Assembly (NCBI RefSeq): GCF_018882385.1
Contig: NZ_JACVON010000001.1
Coordinates: forward strand, 728,942 to 792,941
Reading direction: 5' to 3'
Length of the DNA: 64,000 nucleotides
From: Polynucleobacter sp. 30F-ANTBAC
GTDB taxonomy: Bacteria; Pseudomonadota; Gammaproteobacteria; Burkholderiales; Burkholderiaceae
Shown: positions 47,184 to 57,547 of the stretch, one piece after another
Numbering within the stretch: the first letter of the stretch is position 1
Layout of the letters: every line of letters starts with the position of its first letter
Made by a program: the position numbers and the translations under genes
Notes under the pieces: generated by a model
The model's database searches: none
The model's input: the letters and a program-made list of their open reading frames with translations, nothing else
Told to the model about the DNA's origin: nothing

Positions 47184-48416
47184 CTATTCGCTTGAAGCAT
47201 TTTTTGCTAAAGAGTCCACTTTTGCCAATTCCACTTGGCGACCACCTTGAGCCAAATGAACCTCCAACAATTTCCCTGCTTTCAATGCTCCTGGATCCCT
47301 CAGAGCCTGACCCTCAGCATCCAAAAGCACGGCATAACCTCGATCCAGCGTTCGCTGAGGATTTAATAGCTCTAAATGAGAATTCCAGCTCAGGTGCTGT
47401 TGTTGGTAGACATTGACTCTGACTTGCCATGCTTGATCCAAGCGCGCCTTTAGCTGCTCGGCTTTCTCTCTCATACGATCTGGATTGGGTAAGGCATGGG
47501 ATAAGCGCAAGGACAACTGGTCTAAACGCTGGGCTTCTCGATCCAAGCGCTGTGTGACGCGAACCGTCATACGTTGCGCTAGAACTTCTAAATCTTGTAA
47601 AAGTGCCTGACGATCAGGCGTCGCTAATTCCGCAGCACCGGTTGGTGTGGGCGCCCTTAAATCAGCTACAAAGTCTGCAATGGTGAAATCCGTCTCATGC
47701 CCTACCCCTGAAACAAGAGGAACAGGTGCTTGAGCAATCACTCTAGCAAGTGACTCATCATTAAATGCCCATAAGTCTTCAATACTGCCACCACCTCTAA
47801 CCAATAGGATCACTTCCACCTCACCTCGATTGGCAGCCTCATAGGCAGCCTCTAAAGCGTTTTTAATCGCTGGGGGTGCATCCACCCCTTGGACCAAGGT
47901 TGGATAGATCGTGACCGGTATATGAGGCGCCCTACGACCAAGCGTTGTGAGAACATCCTTCAACGCTGCAGCTTGTGCTGAAGTCACCACCGCGATCCCT
48001 TTGGGATGCTTGGGTAAGGAGCGCTTCTTGGATTCATCAAACAAACCTTCAGCACTTAGCTTTTCTTTGAGCTTTAAAAAAGCCTCATACAAACCACCTT
48101 GGCCTGCACGGCGCAACATGCCCACATTAAGCTGTAAGTCACCTCTAGGTACATACATCCCGACGTTAGCAGCCACTTCCACCAAATCGCCCTCTTTAGG
48201 CAAAAACCCCACCTGGGCATTGCGCCCACGGAACATCACGCAACGGATTTGCCCTTCAGCATCCTTTAAAGAGAAATACCAATGGCCGCTGTCATAGGCT
48301 TTGAAGTTAGAAATCTCCCCTCGAACCCAGACATTACCGATATGTCTGTCCAAGACATCAGCAATGGTGCGGTTGAGATCGCCTACTCCAATAATCTCTC
48401 GTGTTATTTCTGTCAT
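47184..48416 (-). CDS. xseA: Exodeoxyribonuclease VII large subunit
   Basis: A 410-residue protein with an N-terminal OB domain (WVRGEISNFKAYDSGHWYFSLKD) and a catalytic domain carrying RGGGSIEDLWAFNDE and SGVGHETDFTIADFVAD. A coiled-coil segment follows at about 270-345. With XseB it degrades single-stranded DNA. The small subunit gene is not in the window. It lies upstream of an AT-rich intergenic region. Confidence 0.95.
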   Translation of the reverse strand: MTEITREIIGVGDLNRTIADVLDRHIGNVWVRGEISNFKAYDSGHWYFSLKDAEGQIRCVMFRGRNAQVGFLPKEGDLVEVAANVGMYVPRGDLQLNVGMLRRAGQGGLYEAFLKLKEKLSAEGLFDESKKRSLPKHPKGIAVVTSAQAAALKDVLTTLGRRAPHIPVTIYPTLVQGVDAPPAIKNALEAAYEAANRGEVEVILLVRGGGSIEDLWAFNDESLARVIAQAPVPLVSGVGHETDFTIADFVADLRAPTPTGAAELATPDRQALLQDLEVLAQRMTVRVTQRLDREAQRLDQLSLRLSHALPNPDRMREKAEQLKARLDQAWQVRVNVYQQQHLSWNSHLELLNPQRTLDRGYAVLLDAEGQALRDPGALKAGKLLEVHLAQGGRQVELAKVDSLAKNASSE

Positions 48417-48701
48417 TTTTAAGGGCTTATTTTGTATTTATAAGGGTCTTCGGTTAATAACTATCCACAGGCTCAATCAAGATCAAGAAAATTTCAGGTT
48501 AACTTCCCGAGAACCCAATTAACAATCGATAAGTATTTGAATTTTAATAATATTTTTTAAATTAAGTGACGTTACTATTTTATCGCCAACGAAGAATCAA
48601 TGGTTTAGAACATATGTTAAATAAAGTTTTTCACATAGTTATCCACAAGCTTGATAGGCGTTTTACAGATACCTCGTTAGGCTTCGTTTACAGTATAGGA
48701 T
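48417..48701. other. AT-rich intergenic region with DnaA-box-like sites
   Basis: The longest gap in the window (285 bases). It holds a perfect TTATCCACA at 48639-48647 and CTATCCACA at 48461-48469, one mismatch from the consensus, on either side of an AT-rich stretch near 48535-48575. No gene or RNA is recognisable. Promoters for the exbB operon and xseA must lie in or near it. Confidence 0.5.
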
Positions 48702-49316
48702 ATGTATGACATATTAATTGCTGCTGGCTGGCCTGTATGGCCTCTTTTAATCACTTCTATCGCGGGTTTAGCCATTCTGATAGAGCGGGCTTGGTTTTTA
48801 CAAGCCAAACGTATCACTCCACCCCATCTTCTTGAGGGGGCCATTCAATTAGCCAACTCCAAGGCAGTCAATGCGGTGAATGCTGCTGAAACAACCCAAG
48901 CCTTGGCTGATGCAGCACCTTTAGGACAAATCTTAGCAGCAGCTATCGTGGAGAAAGCTCAAGGTTCAGGTGAAGAGAAAATCATGGCCTCCATGCAAGA
49001 AGCCGCTATCAGCGTCAATTTGCTACTAGAGCGATACATGGGAGCTCTCGCTACGATTGCCACGATTGCTCCACTATTAGGTTTGTTTGGTACGGTCGTG
49101 GGCATGATTGAGATTTTCGGTAGCCAGCAAGGTGGCAGTACCAATCCTCAGCAACTAGCCCATGGTATTTCAATTGCTTTGTACAACACAGCCTTTGGTC
49201 TTCTAATTGCCATACCAGCCTACACAGGATGGCGAGCTTTAAAAGCGATGGCTGAAAAACGACAATATGAGTGTGATGTTGCAGCTAAAAAGTTGCTGCG
49301 TCATTTGCTTGCTTGA
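48702..49316 (+). CDS. exbB: ExbB/TolQ-family proton channel protein
   Basis: A 204-residue membrane protein with three helices, MotA/TolQ/ExbB type. The channel part has TIATIAPLLGLFGTVVGMIEIF and ALYNTAFGLLIAIPAYTGWRA. With ExbD it uses the proton gradient to energise a TonB-like partner. No TonB gene is adjacent. The start of MYDILIAAGWPVWPLLIT is shorter at the N-terminus than TolQ in this window. It leads the exbBD-lpxK-trm112-kdsB unit. Confidence 0.88.
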   Translation: MYDILIAAGWPVWPLLITSIAGLAILIERAWFLQAKRITPPHLLEGAIQLANSKAVNAVNAAETTQALADAAPLGQILAAAIVEKAQGSGEEKIMASMQEAAISVNLLLERYMGALATIATIAPLLGLFGTVVGMIEIFGSQQGGSTNPQQLAHGISIALYNTAFGLLIAIPAYTGWRALKAMAEKRQYECDVAAKKLLRHLLA

Positions 49317-49357
49317 TCACAAAGTTATTAACGAACTAAGCCGATCACATCATCACC

Positions 49358-49819
49358 ATGCTATTTAAAAGCACCTCCAACAAAAGTATTTTTGCATCTT
49401 CAGTATCGGGCGCTCAAACAAGCGCCCCAGAAATTAATCTCATCCCATTTATTGATGTGCTGTTAGTGATCTTGATATTTCTAATGATCTCAACCACTTT
49501 TACTCGCTACCAAGAGTTATCCATCACATTGCCTAATGCAGAAGGTGCGATCTCCAAAGGACAGGCCAAAGATATCTCTGTTGCCATTACCTCTGATAGC
49601 CGAATTGCTGTTAATGGTAAAAGAGTCAAAAACGAAAACCTGACTCAAGTTTTAAGTGCTCTTAATCCACACTCAAATAGCTCCGACGAGAAAACACCCG
49701 CTGTTACTATTGCAGCAGATGGCAAAGCAAGCCACCAATCTGTGATGCTCGTGATGGAAGCCGCCAGAAATGCTGGTTTACCTCATGTTGTATTTGCTAC
49801 ACAATCATTGTCCAAATAA
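49358..49819 (+). CDS. exbD: ExbD/TolR-family protein
   Basis: A 153-residue protein with one membrane helix (about 30-50) after the motif INLIPFIDVLLVILIFLM, whose Asp is the proton-carrying residue. A periplasmic domain follows and is typical of ExbD. It is 41 bases after exbB and 26 bases before lpxK, pointing to co-transcription with lipid A genes. Confidence 0.88.
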   Translation: MLFKSTSNKSIFASSVSGAQTSAPEINLIPFIDVLLVILIFLMISTTFTRYQELSITLPNAEGAISKGQAKDISVAITSDSRIAVNGKRVKNENLTQVLSALNPHSNSSDEKTPAVTIAADGKASHQSVMLVMEAARNAGLPHVVFATQSLSK

Positions 49820-49845
49820 TTAACTGATAAAGCCCATCCATCATC

Positions 49846-50931
49846 ATGCGCCAAGCACCTCAATTCTGGGAAAAACGTGGAGTCATTGCCAAGCTGCTAT
49901 GGCCTCTCTCCATCGTTTTTGGAGGCTTGAGTTTAATCAGAAGATCTCTTTACGAATTAAGTATTTTAAAAAGCAAAGCTTTAGATGTCCCTGTCATCAT
50001 CGTTGGCAATATACGCGTTGGCGGCACTGGTAAAACACCCACTGTATTAGCCTTAGCAAAAGCACTTCAAGCCAAGGGATTTCATCCGGGCATTATTTCC
50101 AGAGGATATAAGGGGCAACATCAGGATGTACAAGAAGTAAGTTCTGCATCATCACCCAAAGACTTGGGTGATGAGCCTTGTTACATGGCGCAACAGTTAA
50201 GTCATCTCAAGGTTCCGGTTTTTGTGCATCGCTCGCGGACAAAAACGGCCGAAGCTTTATTAGAAGCTTACCCAGAAGTTAATGTGATCATCAGCGATGA
50301 TGGTCTTCAACACTATGCTTTAAAACGCTGGCCTGCCAGAGAAGGCGGGCGCGATATAGAGTTGGTTGTTCGGGATGCGCGCGGTGAAGGCAATGGCTAT
50401 TTATTACCAGCTGGTCCTTTAAGAGAATCCACTAATCGCCCTCGTGACTTTACGTTAAGTATCGGCGCACAGAGTTCCATCCATTCAAAAATGGATGCTC
50501 AGTTAGATGCACAAGCACCCTATATCGCTGATGCGCCCAACTTTTGTGTAGCAATTGACATTCAGGCTGCTTATCAGCTGAATCACCCCACACACCAGAA
50601 AAGCTTAACGGAATTAAGCTCTTCTGATGACTTAAAAATAGTAGCTGCAGCTGGTTTGGGTAACCCCCAAAAGTTCTTTGACTTGCTGAGCGCCCATCAG
50701 TTGGTATTCGAAGCAATGCCACTGCCAGATCACTATGATTTTTCGAGCAACCCCTTTCAGTCATCCAAAGCAGACATGATTCTCATTACAGAGAAGGATG
50801 CCGTAAAATGCTCGCAATTAGATGAATACAAAGACGATGCTCGCATTTGGGTATTACCAATTGAAATTGAATTGCCAAAAGATTTAATCGATATGGTTAT
50901 TGAAGTCATTCAAAGACCTCAACCGATATAA
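49846..50931 (+). CDS. lpxK: Tetraacyldisaccharide 4'-kinase
   Basis: A 361-residue inner-membrane-associated kinase with an N-terminal helix near 13-30 and the P-loop GGTGKT at 59-64. IISDDGLQHYAL contains the catalytic Asp region. It phosphorylates the lipid A precursor at the 4' position. It lies between exbD and trm112, the order common in Burkholderiales. Confidence 0.95.
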   Translation: MRQAPQFWEKRGVIAKLLWPLSIVFGGLSLIRRSLYELSILKSKALDVPVIIVGNIRVGGTGKTPTVLALAKALQAKGFHPGIISRGYKGQHQDVQEVSSASSPKDLGDEPCYMAQQLSHLKVPVFVHRSRTKTAEALLEAYPEVNVIISDDGLQHYALKRWPAREGGRDIELVVRDARGEGNGYLLPAGPLRESTNRPRDFTLSIGAQSSIHSKMDAQLDAQAPYIADAPNFCVAIDIQAAYQLNHPTHQKSLTELSSSDDLKIVAAAGLGNPQKFFDLLSAHQLVFEAMPLPDHYDFSSNPFQSSKADMILITEKDAVKCSQLDEYKDDARIWVLPIEIELPKDLIDMVIEVIQRPQPI

Positions 50932-50942
50932 AGGTATAAAAA

Positions 50943-51110
50943 ATGGACAAGCGCTTACTTGATATTTTGGTCTGCCCTATTTGCAAGTCACCTTTGCAAC
51001 ATGATTCAGAAACCAATGAACTGATTTGCAAAGCGGATCAATTGGCTTTTCCAATCAAAGATGGCATTCCGGTTATGTTAGTGGTTGAAGCTAGAAATTT
51101 AAACGCTTGA
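50943..51110 (+). CDS. Trm112-family small protein
   Basis: A 55-residue protein beginning [18 protein letters not shown], with a Cys-Pro-x-Cys zinc-type pair and a later [10 protein letters not shown] tail. It belongs to the Trm112/YcaR group; the eukaryotic member activates methyltransferases, but the bacterial role is unclear. It is 11 bases after lpxK and its stop overlaps the kdsB start as TGATG, the usual order. Confidence 0.9.
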   Translation: MDKRLLDILVCPICKSPLQHDSETNELICKADQLAFPIKDGIPVMLVVEARNLNA

Positions 51111-51859
51111 TGCCCACTTCTTTCATTGCCATTATTCCAGCGCGACTAGCATCTACGCGCCTCCCCAATAAGCCATTGGCCGATATTGCAGGGAAACCCA
51201 TGGTGGTTCGTGTTGCTGAGAGAGCACTGCTGTCAGGTGCATCAAAAGTAGTCGTGGCGGTCGATGATCAACAGATTTTTGATGCTTGCCAAAGCCATGG
51301 CTTAGATGTGATGCTCACCAGCAATCAACACCCAACAGGTACCGATAGACTTAGCGAAGTCGCTACTCGCTTAAATTTAAGTGACAACGATATTGTGGTC
51401 AATGTGCAAGGGGATGAACCTTTGATACCCGGAGAACTCATTACTCAGGTGGCTCAAACATTAGCGGATCATCCAGAAGCGGATATTGCAACAGCTGCTT
51501 TGGCGATCCATGATGCATCTGAAGTGACAAACCCCAATGTGGTGAAAGTAGTCATGTCTCAAAGCGGTCAAGCGCTTTATTTTTCGAGATCCCCAATCCC
51601 TTTTAATCGGGATCCACAGAAGTATCAAGCACAACACTACCGTCATATTGGCATGTATGCTTACAAGGCTCGTTTTTTAAAAGAATTTTCTAAACTTGCT
51701 CCAGCGCCCATTGAGGAAGCTGAATCTTTAGAGCAATTACGAGCGATGTGGCATGGCTTTACGATCCAAGTTCTCGTGACCGATGCTGCGCCTCCCCCGG
51801 GAGTCGATACAGCTGAAGATCTAGAAAGAGTTAGAGATATCTTCAGAGCTAATGATTAA
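51110..51859 (+). CDS. kdsB: 3-deoxy-manno-octulosonate cytidylyltransferase
   Basis: A 249-residue enzyme with [19 protein letters not shown], a nucleotide-binding signature, and [12 protein letters not shown] for metal binding. It activates Kdo as CMP-Kdo for lipopolysaccharide inner core. The start is ATG 51110, overlapping the trm112 stop by one base. It ends the exbBD-kdsB run; adk follows after a 223-base gap. Confidence 0.96.
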   Translation: MPTSFIAIIPARLASTRLPNKPLADIAGKPMVVRVAERALLSGASKVVVAVDDQQIFDACQSHGLDVMLTSNQHPTGTDRLSEVATRLNLSDNDIVVNVQGDEPLIPGELITQVAQTLADHPEADIATAALAIHDASEVTNPNVVKVVMSQSGQALYFSRSPIPFNRDPQKYQAQHYRHIGMYAYKARFLKEFSKLAPAPIEEAESLEQLRAMWHGFTIQVLVTDAAPPPGVDTAEDLERVRDIFRAND

Positions 51860-52070
51860 AACAGCCCTCTGATAGTAAATAGGCCTAAGTAACCTCTTAT
51901 TTATTAAAAGCTCAGGGAAATCCCGAACTTTAAAAATTGGCTTTCGAGTCATTTAATGGGAAAATCAGGAGCTCGAAGACAACAGTCAGTATGCTGTCAA
52001 ACAAACAGCCTAAGCTTGTTATTTTTATACAATTTGCGAGTTGCAAGTTGATGGACGATATTTTTATTAA

Positions 52071-52748
<678 letters not shown>

Positions 52749-52796
52749 GCTGTAAAAAGTCTCAGAGTCTTGGCTGCAAGGATCCGCAGCCAAAAA

Positions 52797-52830
52797 AGAA
52801 AAAGCCTTAGTAAAAAACTAAGGCTTTTTT
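52797..52830 (+). terminator. Rho-independent terminator after adk
   Basis: AAAGCCTTAG pairs with CTAAGGCTTT around a TAAAAAA loop, followed by a T-run. It lies between converging adk and queC and could act both ways. Confidence 0.88.
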
Positions 52831-52864
52831 AATTGAGTCCCAATAAAACAAGACTCCAAGTCAA

Positions 52865-53593
52865 TCACACATAGAGGGTCGGATCATCAACTCCCGCAGC
52901 AGCAAACCCCTCCTGTCGTAAACGACAAGACTCGCATTGACCACAAGCCAAGCCTTCAGTAGTAGCCTGGTAACAAGAAACTGTTTGAGCGAAATCTACC
53001 CCCAAACTTTTACCCAATTGAATGATTTCAGCTTTACTCATTTTCACAATCGGCGCATGAACCCGAAAGCGTGTTTCATCCTCATGAGATTCAACCCCCA
53101 CTTTGGTAGCTAAATTAGCCATTGCTTCAAAAGATTCCACGTACTCGGGTCTGCAATCAGGATAACCTGAGTAATCAACGGCGTTAGCCCCAAAGAAAAT
53201 ATCATGGCCACCTAAAGCCTCAGCCCAGCCTAAAGCCACAGAAAGCATGATGGTGTTGCGAGCAGGCACATAAGTAATAGGGATTTCATCTTGTAAACCA
53301 GGTGATGTTGGAACAGCATACGCATCATCCGTTAAGGCAGAACCACCTACAAAACGTCGTAAATCCAAATCAATGATTTCATGACGAACCGCACCCAAAG
53401 CATCTGCCACACGGACAGCAGCTTCCAATTCGGAGGAGTGCCGCTGACCGTATCGAAACGACAAAGCGTAGGGGGCGTAGCCTAAAGTTTTTGCCAAAGC
53501 TAGAACAGTCGCCGAATCCAAACCACCAGACAGTAGAACCACTGCTGGGGCATGATCTCTCCTGGCTCGCATGGTTGAGATATCTATGGACAT
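52865..53593 (-). CDS. queC: 7-cyano-7-deazaguanine synthase
   Basis: A 242-residue PP-loop enzyme with SGGLDS at 22-27. The C-terminal zinc site uses Cys207, Cys217, Cys220 and Cys223. It makes preQ0, the precursor of queuosine. The gene follows cpoB on the same strand, the common tol-pal-cpoB-queC order. It could start at ATG 53593 or a little downstream. Confidence 0.95.
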   Translation of the reverse strand: MSIDISTMRARRDHAPAVVLLSGGLDSATVLALAKTLGYAPYALSFRYGQRHSSELEAAVRVADALGAVRHEIIDLDLRRFVGGSALTDDAYAVPTSPGLQDEIPITYVPARNTIMLSVALGWAEALGGHDIFFGANAVDYSGYPDCRPEYVESFEAMANLATKVGVESHEDETRFRVHAPIVKMSKAEIIQLGKSLGVDFAQTVSCYQATTEGLACGQCESCRLRQEGFAAAGVDDPTLYV

Positions 53594-53635
53594 AAGATTA
53601 ATTGCTTGAGGAGCTCTTGAAATTTATAGGTCGTA

Positions 53636-54376
53636 TTACTTCAAACGCTTAAGAGCTTGCTTGGCTAATTCAGCGGCCTCACTCTCAGGATGCTTCGCAA
53701 TCAATGACTCTAGTGTTTTTTTACCCGCCGGCTTTTGACCTGATTCCACTTGGCTATTAGCCAAAGTTAATAAGGCATCCGGTGTACGGATGTGCAATGG
53801 GTAGCGCTTAACCAATGACTGCAAAGTGGCAATGGCAGACTTATAGTCTTTTTGACCATACTCCGAACTACCCAACCAAAACTGGGCCAAGGGCCAATAA
53901 GGGCTTGATGGGTATTTTTTTGTAAAGGCACTAAATCCTGCGTCGGACTTCTTAAGGTTGCCATCCTGGAAAGCTTTTAAAGCAGCGTCATAAGCTTCTT
54001 TTTCGCCAGGTAATACTTTGCCTTGAACACCCTCAATTTCCAACACTTGAGGCTCAAAGCTTTTTAAACGATTATTTAGATCACCATAAAAACTTTTTTG
54101 TTGGGCTAGTAACTCTTCCACTTGTTTCTCAAGTAGATCCGCTCGTCCCTTAAGCTTAGCGTTATCTTCGGTCAACTCATCCAGTTGACCTTGCATTTGA
54201 ACTTGGGATTTTTGGCTATTCCCAAGCTGAGAACGAAGCTCAAGTATGGCTCGGCGAGCTTCAGCATCCTCCAGAAAAGCATAAGCTGGAGTGGCCAAGC
54301 TAGCAGACGCAACAAAAACAACAGCGGCCAAGGCCGCTGTTGTTTTGTGCAAATAATGATTGATCTTCATTTGCAT
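53636..54376 (-). CDS. cpoB: Cell division coordinator CpoB (YbgF)
   Basis: A 246-residue periplasmic protein with a signal peptide ending AYA (about residue 33), a coiled coil at about 36-100 and tetratricopeptide repeats at about 125-246. It links peptidoglycan synthesis with Tol-driven outer-membrane constriction by binding TolA and PBP1B. It is 18 bases after pal. Confidence 0.93.
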   Translation of the reverse strand: MQMKINHYLHKTTAALAAVVFVASASLATPAYAFLEDAEARRAILELRSQLGNSQKSQVQMQGQLDELTEDNAKLKGRADLLEKQVEELLAQQKSFYGDLNNRLKSFEPQVLEIEGVQGKVLPGEKEAYDAALKAFQDGNLKKSDAGFSAFTKKYPSSPYWPLAQFWLGSSEYGQKDYKSAIATLQSLVKRYPLHIRTPDALLTLANSQVESGQKPAGKKTLESLIAKHPESEAAELAKQALKRLK

Positions 54377-54394
54377 ATTTTCTAAGTTAAAGAA

Positions 54395-54871
54395 TTAATA
54401 AGCAATATCAGCACGACGGTTTTCTGTCCATGCAGCTTCGTTGCTACCTTGCGCTTTAGGCTTCTCTTTACCAAAGCTCACTGCTTCGATTTGTGAATCT
54501 GAAACACCTAATAAAGTTAAAGATTTACGAACAGCCTCTGAACGACGTTGACCCAAAGCCAAGTTATATTCAGTTGTGCCACGCTCATCTGTATTACCTT
54601 GAACTTTGATCTTACGATCTTTGTTTGCTTTTAAATAATTAGCGTGCGCTTGCAAAGTTGCTTGATATTCAGCTTTAACGGCATAGCTATCAAAGTCAAA
54701 GTAAACGCTGCGATTGAATAATGGGCTCTTAGGATCGTTCCATGGTTGTGCGCTGTAATCAACACCACCCGCACTACCCACGTCATCCAATTTCACACCA
54801 GATGCACACGCTGTCAATAATGCTACTGACAACAACAAAGTTGCTCTACGAGCGAAAGAAAATTGATTCAT
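54395..54871 (-). CDS. pal: Peptidoglycan-associated lipoprotein
   Basis: A 158-residue lipoprotein with lipobox LTAC at 19-22, so Cys22 would be lipid-modified by the Lgt also in this window. An OmpA-like domain (about 50-158) holds NTDERGTTEYNLALGQRRSEAV, which binds diaminopimelate peptides. Pal anchors the outer membrane to the wall and works with TolB. Confidence 0.96.
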   Translation of the reverse strand: MNQFSFARRATLLLSVALLTACASGVKLDDVGSAGGVDYSAQPWNDPKSPLFNRSVYFDFDSYAVKAEYQATLQAHANYLKANKDRKIKVQGNTDERGTTEYNLALGQRRSEAVRKSLTLLGVSDSQIEAVSFGKEKPKAQGSNEAAWTENRRADIAY

Positions 54872-54983
54872 AAAAACCTCACATTAATTAATATAAAAAA
54901 TATTTAGATAAAAGCTAAGCCTCAAAAGACTAAGCTTTTATTGAATTCAAGCCATATCGTAACAAATTCAGATTACAAACGTA

Positions 54984-56264
54984 TTAATCCATAAATGGGC
55001 CCCAGGCAGGCTCCCGAATATCAGAGCCAGGAAGACTCAAAACCTGTTTATTTTTACCATCGATGGAAACCGCCATTAAGACCGGTTTACCACCAGATCT
55101 TGCTGCAAAAAGGATGTATCGTCCATTAGCCGCAAAGGTAGGAGTCTCATCACGATTACCGTCACTGAGAGGCAATACATCCCCAGTGGTTAAATCTTGC
55201 AAATGAAGGCGATAGGCTCCCCCGACTCGGGCAATATAGGCCATATTTTTGCCATCCGGCGATAAACGAGGGCTGGTCACGAAACCATGTTTAAAAGTCA
55301 TACGCTGGGCACCACCATCCGTCTCACCATTAATCGACATCCGATAAATCTGAGGGCTACCACTACGATCACTCGTGAAATAGATGAACTTACCATCAGG
55401 TGACCACTGTGGTTCGGTATCAATAGCTCTTCCACGAGTTAATCGAGTTAATCCTGTGCCGTTAGCATTGATTTTATAAATTTGAGTGTTACCATCTTTC
55501 GACAAGGCTAAAGCCAAATAGCGACCATCCACAGACCAGGATGGCGCACTATTGTTACCTTTTTGATCGGATAAAACTGTTCGACGGCCAGTAGCTAATT
55601 CATGCACGTAAATCACAGGCTTACGAGACTCAAAAGAAACGTAAGCCACCTTTTTGCCATCCGGTGACCATGAAGGAGAAATAATTGGCTCATTACTAGC
55701 TAATGCTGGTTTAGCATTTTCACCATCGGAGTCAGAAATCACTAAGCGATGACTCTTACCTGAACGAATCACATAAGATAAGCGCGTGGAAAAGATGCCT
55801 CGCTCACCCAAAAGTTTTTGAATGATGTCATCTGCAACTTTATGACCTGCCAAGCGTAATTCATCTGCGCTCACCGTCACCACAAGACCACCTAGACTCT
55901 CATTTTTTCTAATGTCAAATAAGCGATAGCGAATCTCAAAACGACCATCTGGTGTGCGAGTCACTGTTCCGGTTGCTAGAGCATCTGCACCGCGCGCTTT
56001 CCATGACGTGTAATCAGGATTAGCATCCCAACCCATCTCGGCAGAACCAGACTCAACATGACGCATTGCTCCGCTTCTAGCTAGATTGGAGCGCACCACA
56101 TCAGTCACCTTTAATGGCAGTTGGTTCTCGCCGACAAAACGCATAACTGCGATCGGAAACAATGATTGACCAACTCCATAACCCTCAACCGTCAACTGAG
56201 CTTTAACTTGAGTAGATAATCCAAAACTTAATGTAGCTATTAAAAGTAGAAGCCGTAGTTTCAT
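54984..56264 (-). CDS. tolB: Tol-Pal system protein TolB
   Basis: A 426-residue periplasmic protein with a signal peptide (about 1-22), an N-terminal domain (about 25-165) and a six-bladed beta-propeller with repeated WSPDGKKVAYVS-like units. It bridges TolA and Pal. It starts 2 bases after the tolA stop. The gap to pal is 112 bases, larger than others in the operon. Confidence 0.95.
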   Translation of the reverse strand: MKLRLLLLIATLSFGLSTQVKAQLTVEGYGVGQSLFPIAVMRFVGENQLPLKVTDVVRSNLARSGAMRHVESGSAEMGWDANPDYTSWKARGADALATGTVTRTPDGRFEIRYRLFDIRKNESLGGLVVTVSADELRLAGHKVADDIIQKLLGERGIFSTRLSYVIRSGKSHRLVISDSDGENAKPALASNEPIISPSWSPDGKKVAYVSFESRKPVIYVHELATGRRTVLSDQKGNNSAPSWSVDGRYLALALSKDGNTQIYKINANGTGLTRLTRGRAIDTEPQWSPDGKFIYFTSDRSGSPQIYRMSINGETDGGAQRMTFKHGFVTSPRLSPDGKNMAYIARVGGAYRLHLQDLTTGDVLPLSDGNRDETPTFAANGRYILFAARSGGKPVLMAVSIDGKNKQVLSLPGSDIREPAWGPFMD

Positions 56265-56266
56265 AA

Positions 56267-57115
56267 TTATTTCAAATCCTGTGGGGTGTAATTCAAATTA
56301 ATATAGCGATCTGGTATCTTGCCAGATTCGTCTTTTGGCATTTTGCCAAGTATATCCAGCGCACTCATTACTGCTTTATCCCATGTCACATCACCACTAC
56401 TTTTAGCTATTTCTTTAGAAATGATAGTTCCATCTGGGGCTAGTGATAATTTTATTGAAACTTTTATGGCTTTACTTTGGTCTCCAGACCAGTTAATAAG
56501 AGGCGTTAAGACTTTAACAACTCGATCTCTGTAACTAGGTTTGGCATTACCACCGCCACCTACGCCGTCTCCTACAACTCCACCGCGACCACCAGCAGCA
56601 CCCTCTTTGCCTGCTGCTGAGCGAAGACGAGCCATTGAATCGGCTCTTGCCTTATCTTGAGCTAAAGCTTCTTTTCGCTCTGCTTCAGACTTGGCCTTAT
56701 CTTGAGCTTTCTTTTTATCTTCTTTTAATTTAGCTTCTTTTAGCTTGGCCTGCTTTTCTTCTTCGGCCTTTAATTTCTTTAACTCTTTCGGGTCAACTTT
56801 TTTAGTTTCTTTAGCAAGCTCTTTTTTGGGGTCTGGCTTTTTCTCTGTTTCTTTTTTCTTCTTCATAGCAATGTCTGCTTTTTCATCAGCATCCATTTTT
56901 TGCTCAACGGCTTGAGAAACACTTTTAACTACCGGTACATCGTCCCAAATCTCTGCTTCCAATCCTGCGGGGGTTTGACTTTTCCAATTCAAACCAACTG
57001 TTAAAAATGCAATTAACAATAAGTGCATTCCAAAAGCCCACAAGAAAGCTTTACCAGTTCCAGGCTCCCTCTGGAATCGATCACGAGCAGATAGATGAAG
57101 TGCCGCAGCGCTCAA
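56267..57115 (-). CDS. tolA: TolA, membrane-spanning energy-transfer protein
   Basis: A 282-residue protein with one membrane helix (about 25-45), a long Lys/Glu/Ala-rich helical arm (about 80-170), a glycine-rich break (RGGVVGDGVGGG) and a C-terminal TonB-like domain (about 195-282). It carries proton-driven force from TolQR to TolB-Pal. It overlaps the tolR stop by 4 bases. Confidence 0.94.
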   Translation of the reverse strand: MSAAALHLSARDRFQREPGTGKAFLWAFGMHLLLIAFLTVGLNWKSQTPAGLEAEIWDDVPVVKSVSQAVEQKMDADEKADIAMKKKKETEKKPDPKKELAKETKKVDPKELKKLKAEEEKQAKLKEAKLKEDKKKAQDKAKSEAERKEALAQDKARADSMARLRSAAGKEGAAGGRGGVVGDGVGGGGNAKPSYRDRVVKVLTPLINWSGDQSKAIKVSIKLSLAPDGTIISKEIAKSSGDVTWDKAVMSALDILGKMPKDESGKIPDRYINLNYTPQDLK

Positions 57116-57534
57116 TTACTTTTCACCGCCAAACCAACACGTTTAACGCCATTCTCTTTGAGGCGAGCCATCACATCCATCACCACTTCATATTTGATAG
57201 ATTTATCAGCAGCAATTACCATCGGCTCATCAGGAGCTAGTTCGGAACGCTCACGTGCAAATGCACCTAATTCTTGTCGAGATAAAGTCTTATCGGCTCG
57301 ACCTTCACTTTTCACAAGAATGACTTCTTCTGCAGAAATATTAATCAGCACAGGTGGAAGGGGTTGAACTTGCGCACCACCCACTGTTGGCAAACTCACA
57401 ACACCCGGGTTAACCATTGGCGTTGTAACCATAAAAATTACCAGCAACACCAACATCACATCAATGTAGGGAACCACATTGATGTCTGCCATTGCTCGGC
57501 GACCGCGACCGGACTTTCTAGAGATACTTGCCAT
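57112..57534 (-). CDS. tolR: TolR proton-channel subunit
   Basis: A 140-residue protein starting MASISRKSGRGRRAMADINVVPYIDVMLVLLVIF; the Asp in PYIDV is the proton-carrying residue and one membrane helix follows. The start is ATG 57534; upstream codons in frame overlap tolQ and do not look like TolR. It lies 13 bases after tolQ and overlaps tolA. Confidence 0.93.
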   Translation of the reverse strand: MASISRKSGRGRRAMADINVVPYIDVMLVLLVIFMVTTPMVNPGVVSLPTVGGAQVQPLPPVLINISAEEVILVKSEGRADKTLSRQELGAFARERSELAPDEPMVIAADKSIKYEVVMDVMARLKENGVKRVGLAVKSN

Positions 57535-57547
57535 GATCAGCGACCCC

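Noticed and set aside
48417-48701. Possible replication origin
   Set aside because: Only two DnaA-box-like sites are present and no dnaA, dnaN, gyrB or parAB genes flank the region. It is kept as a regulatory candidate only.
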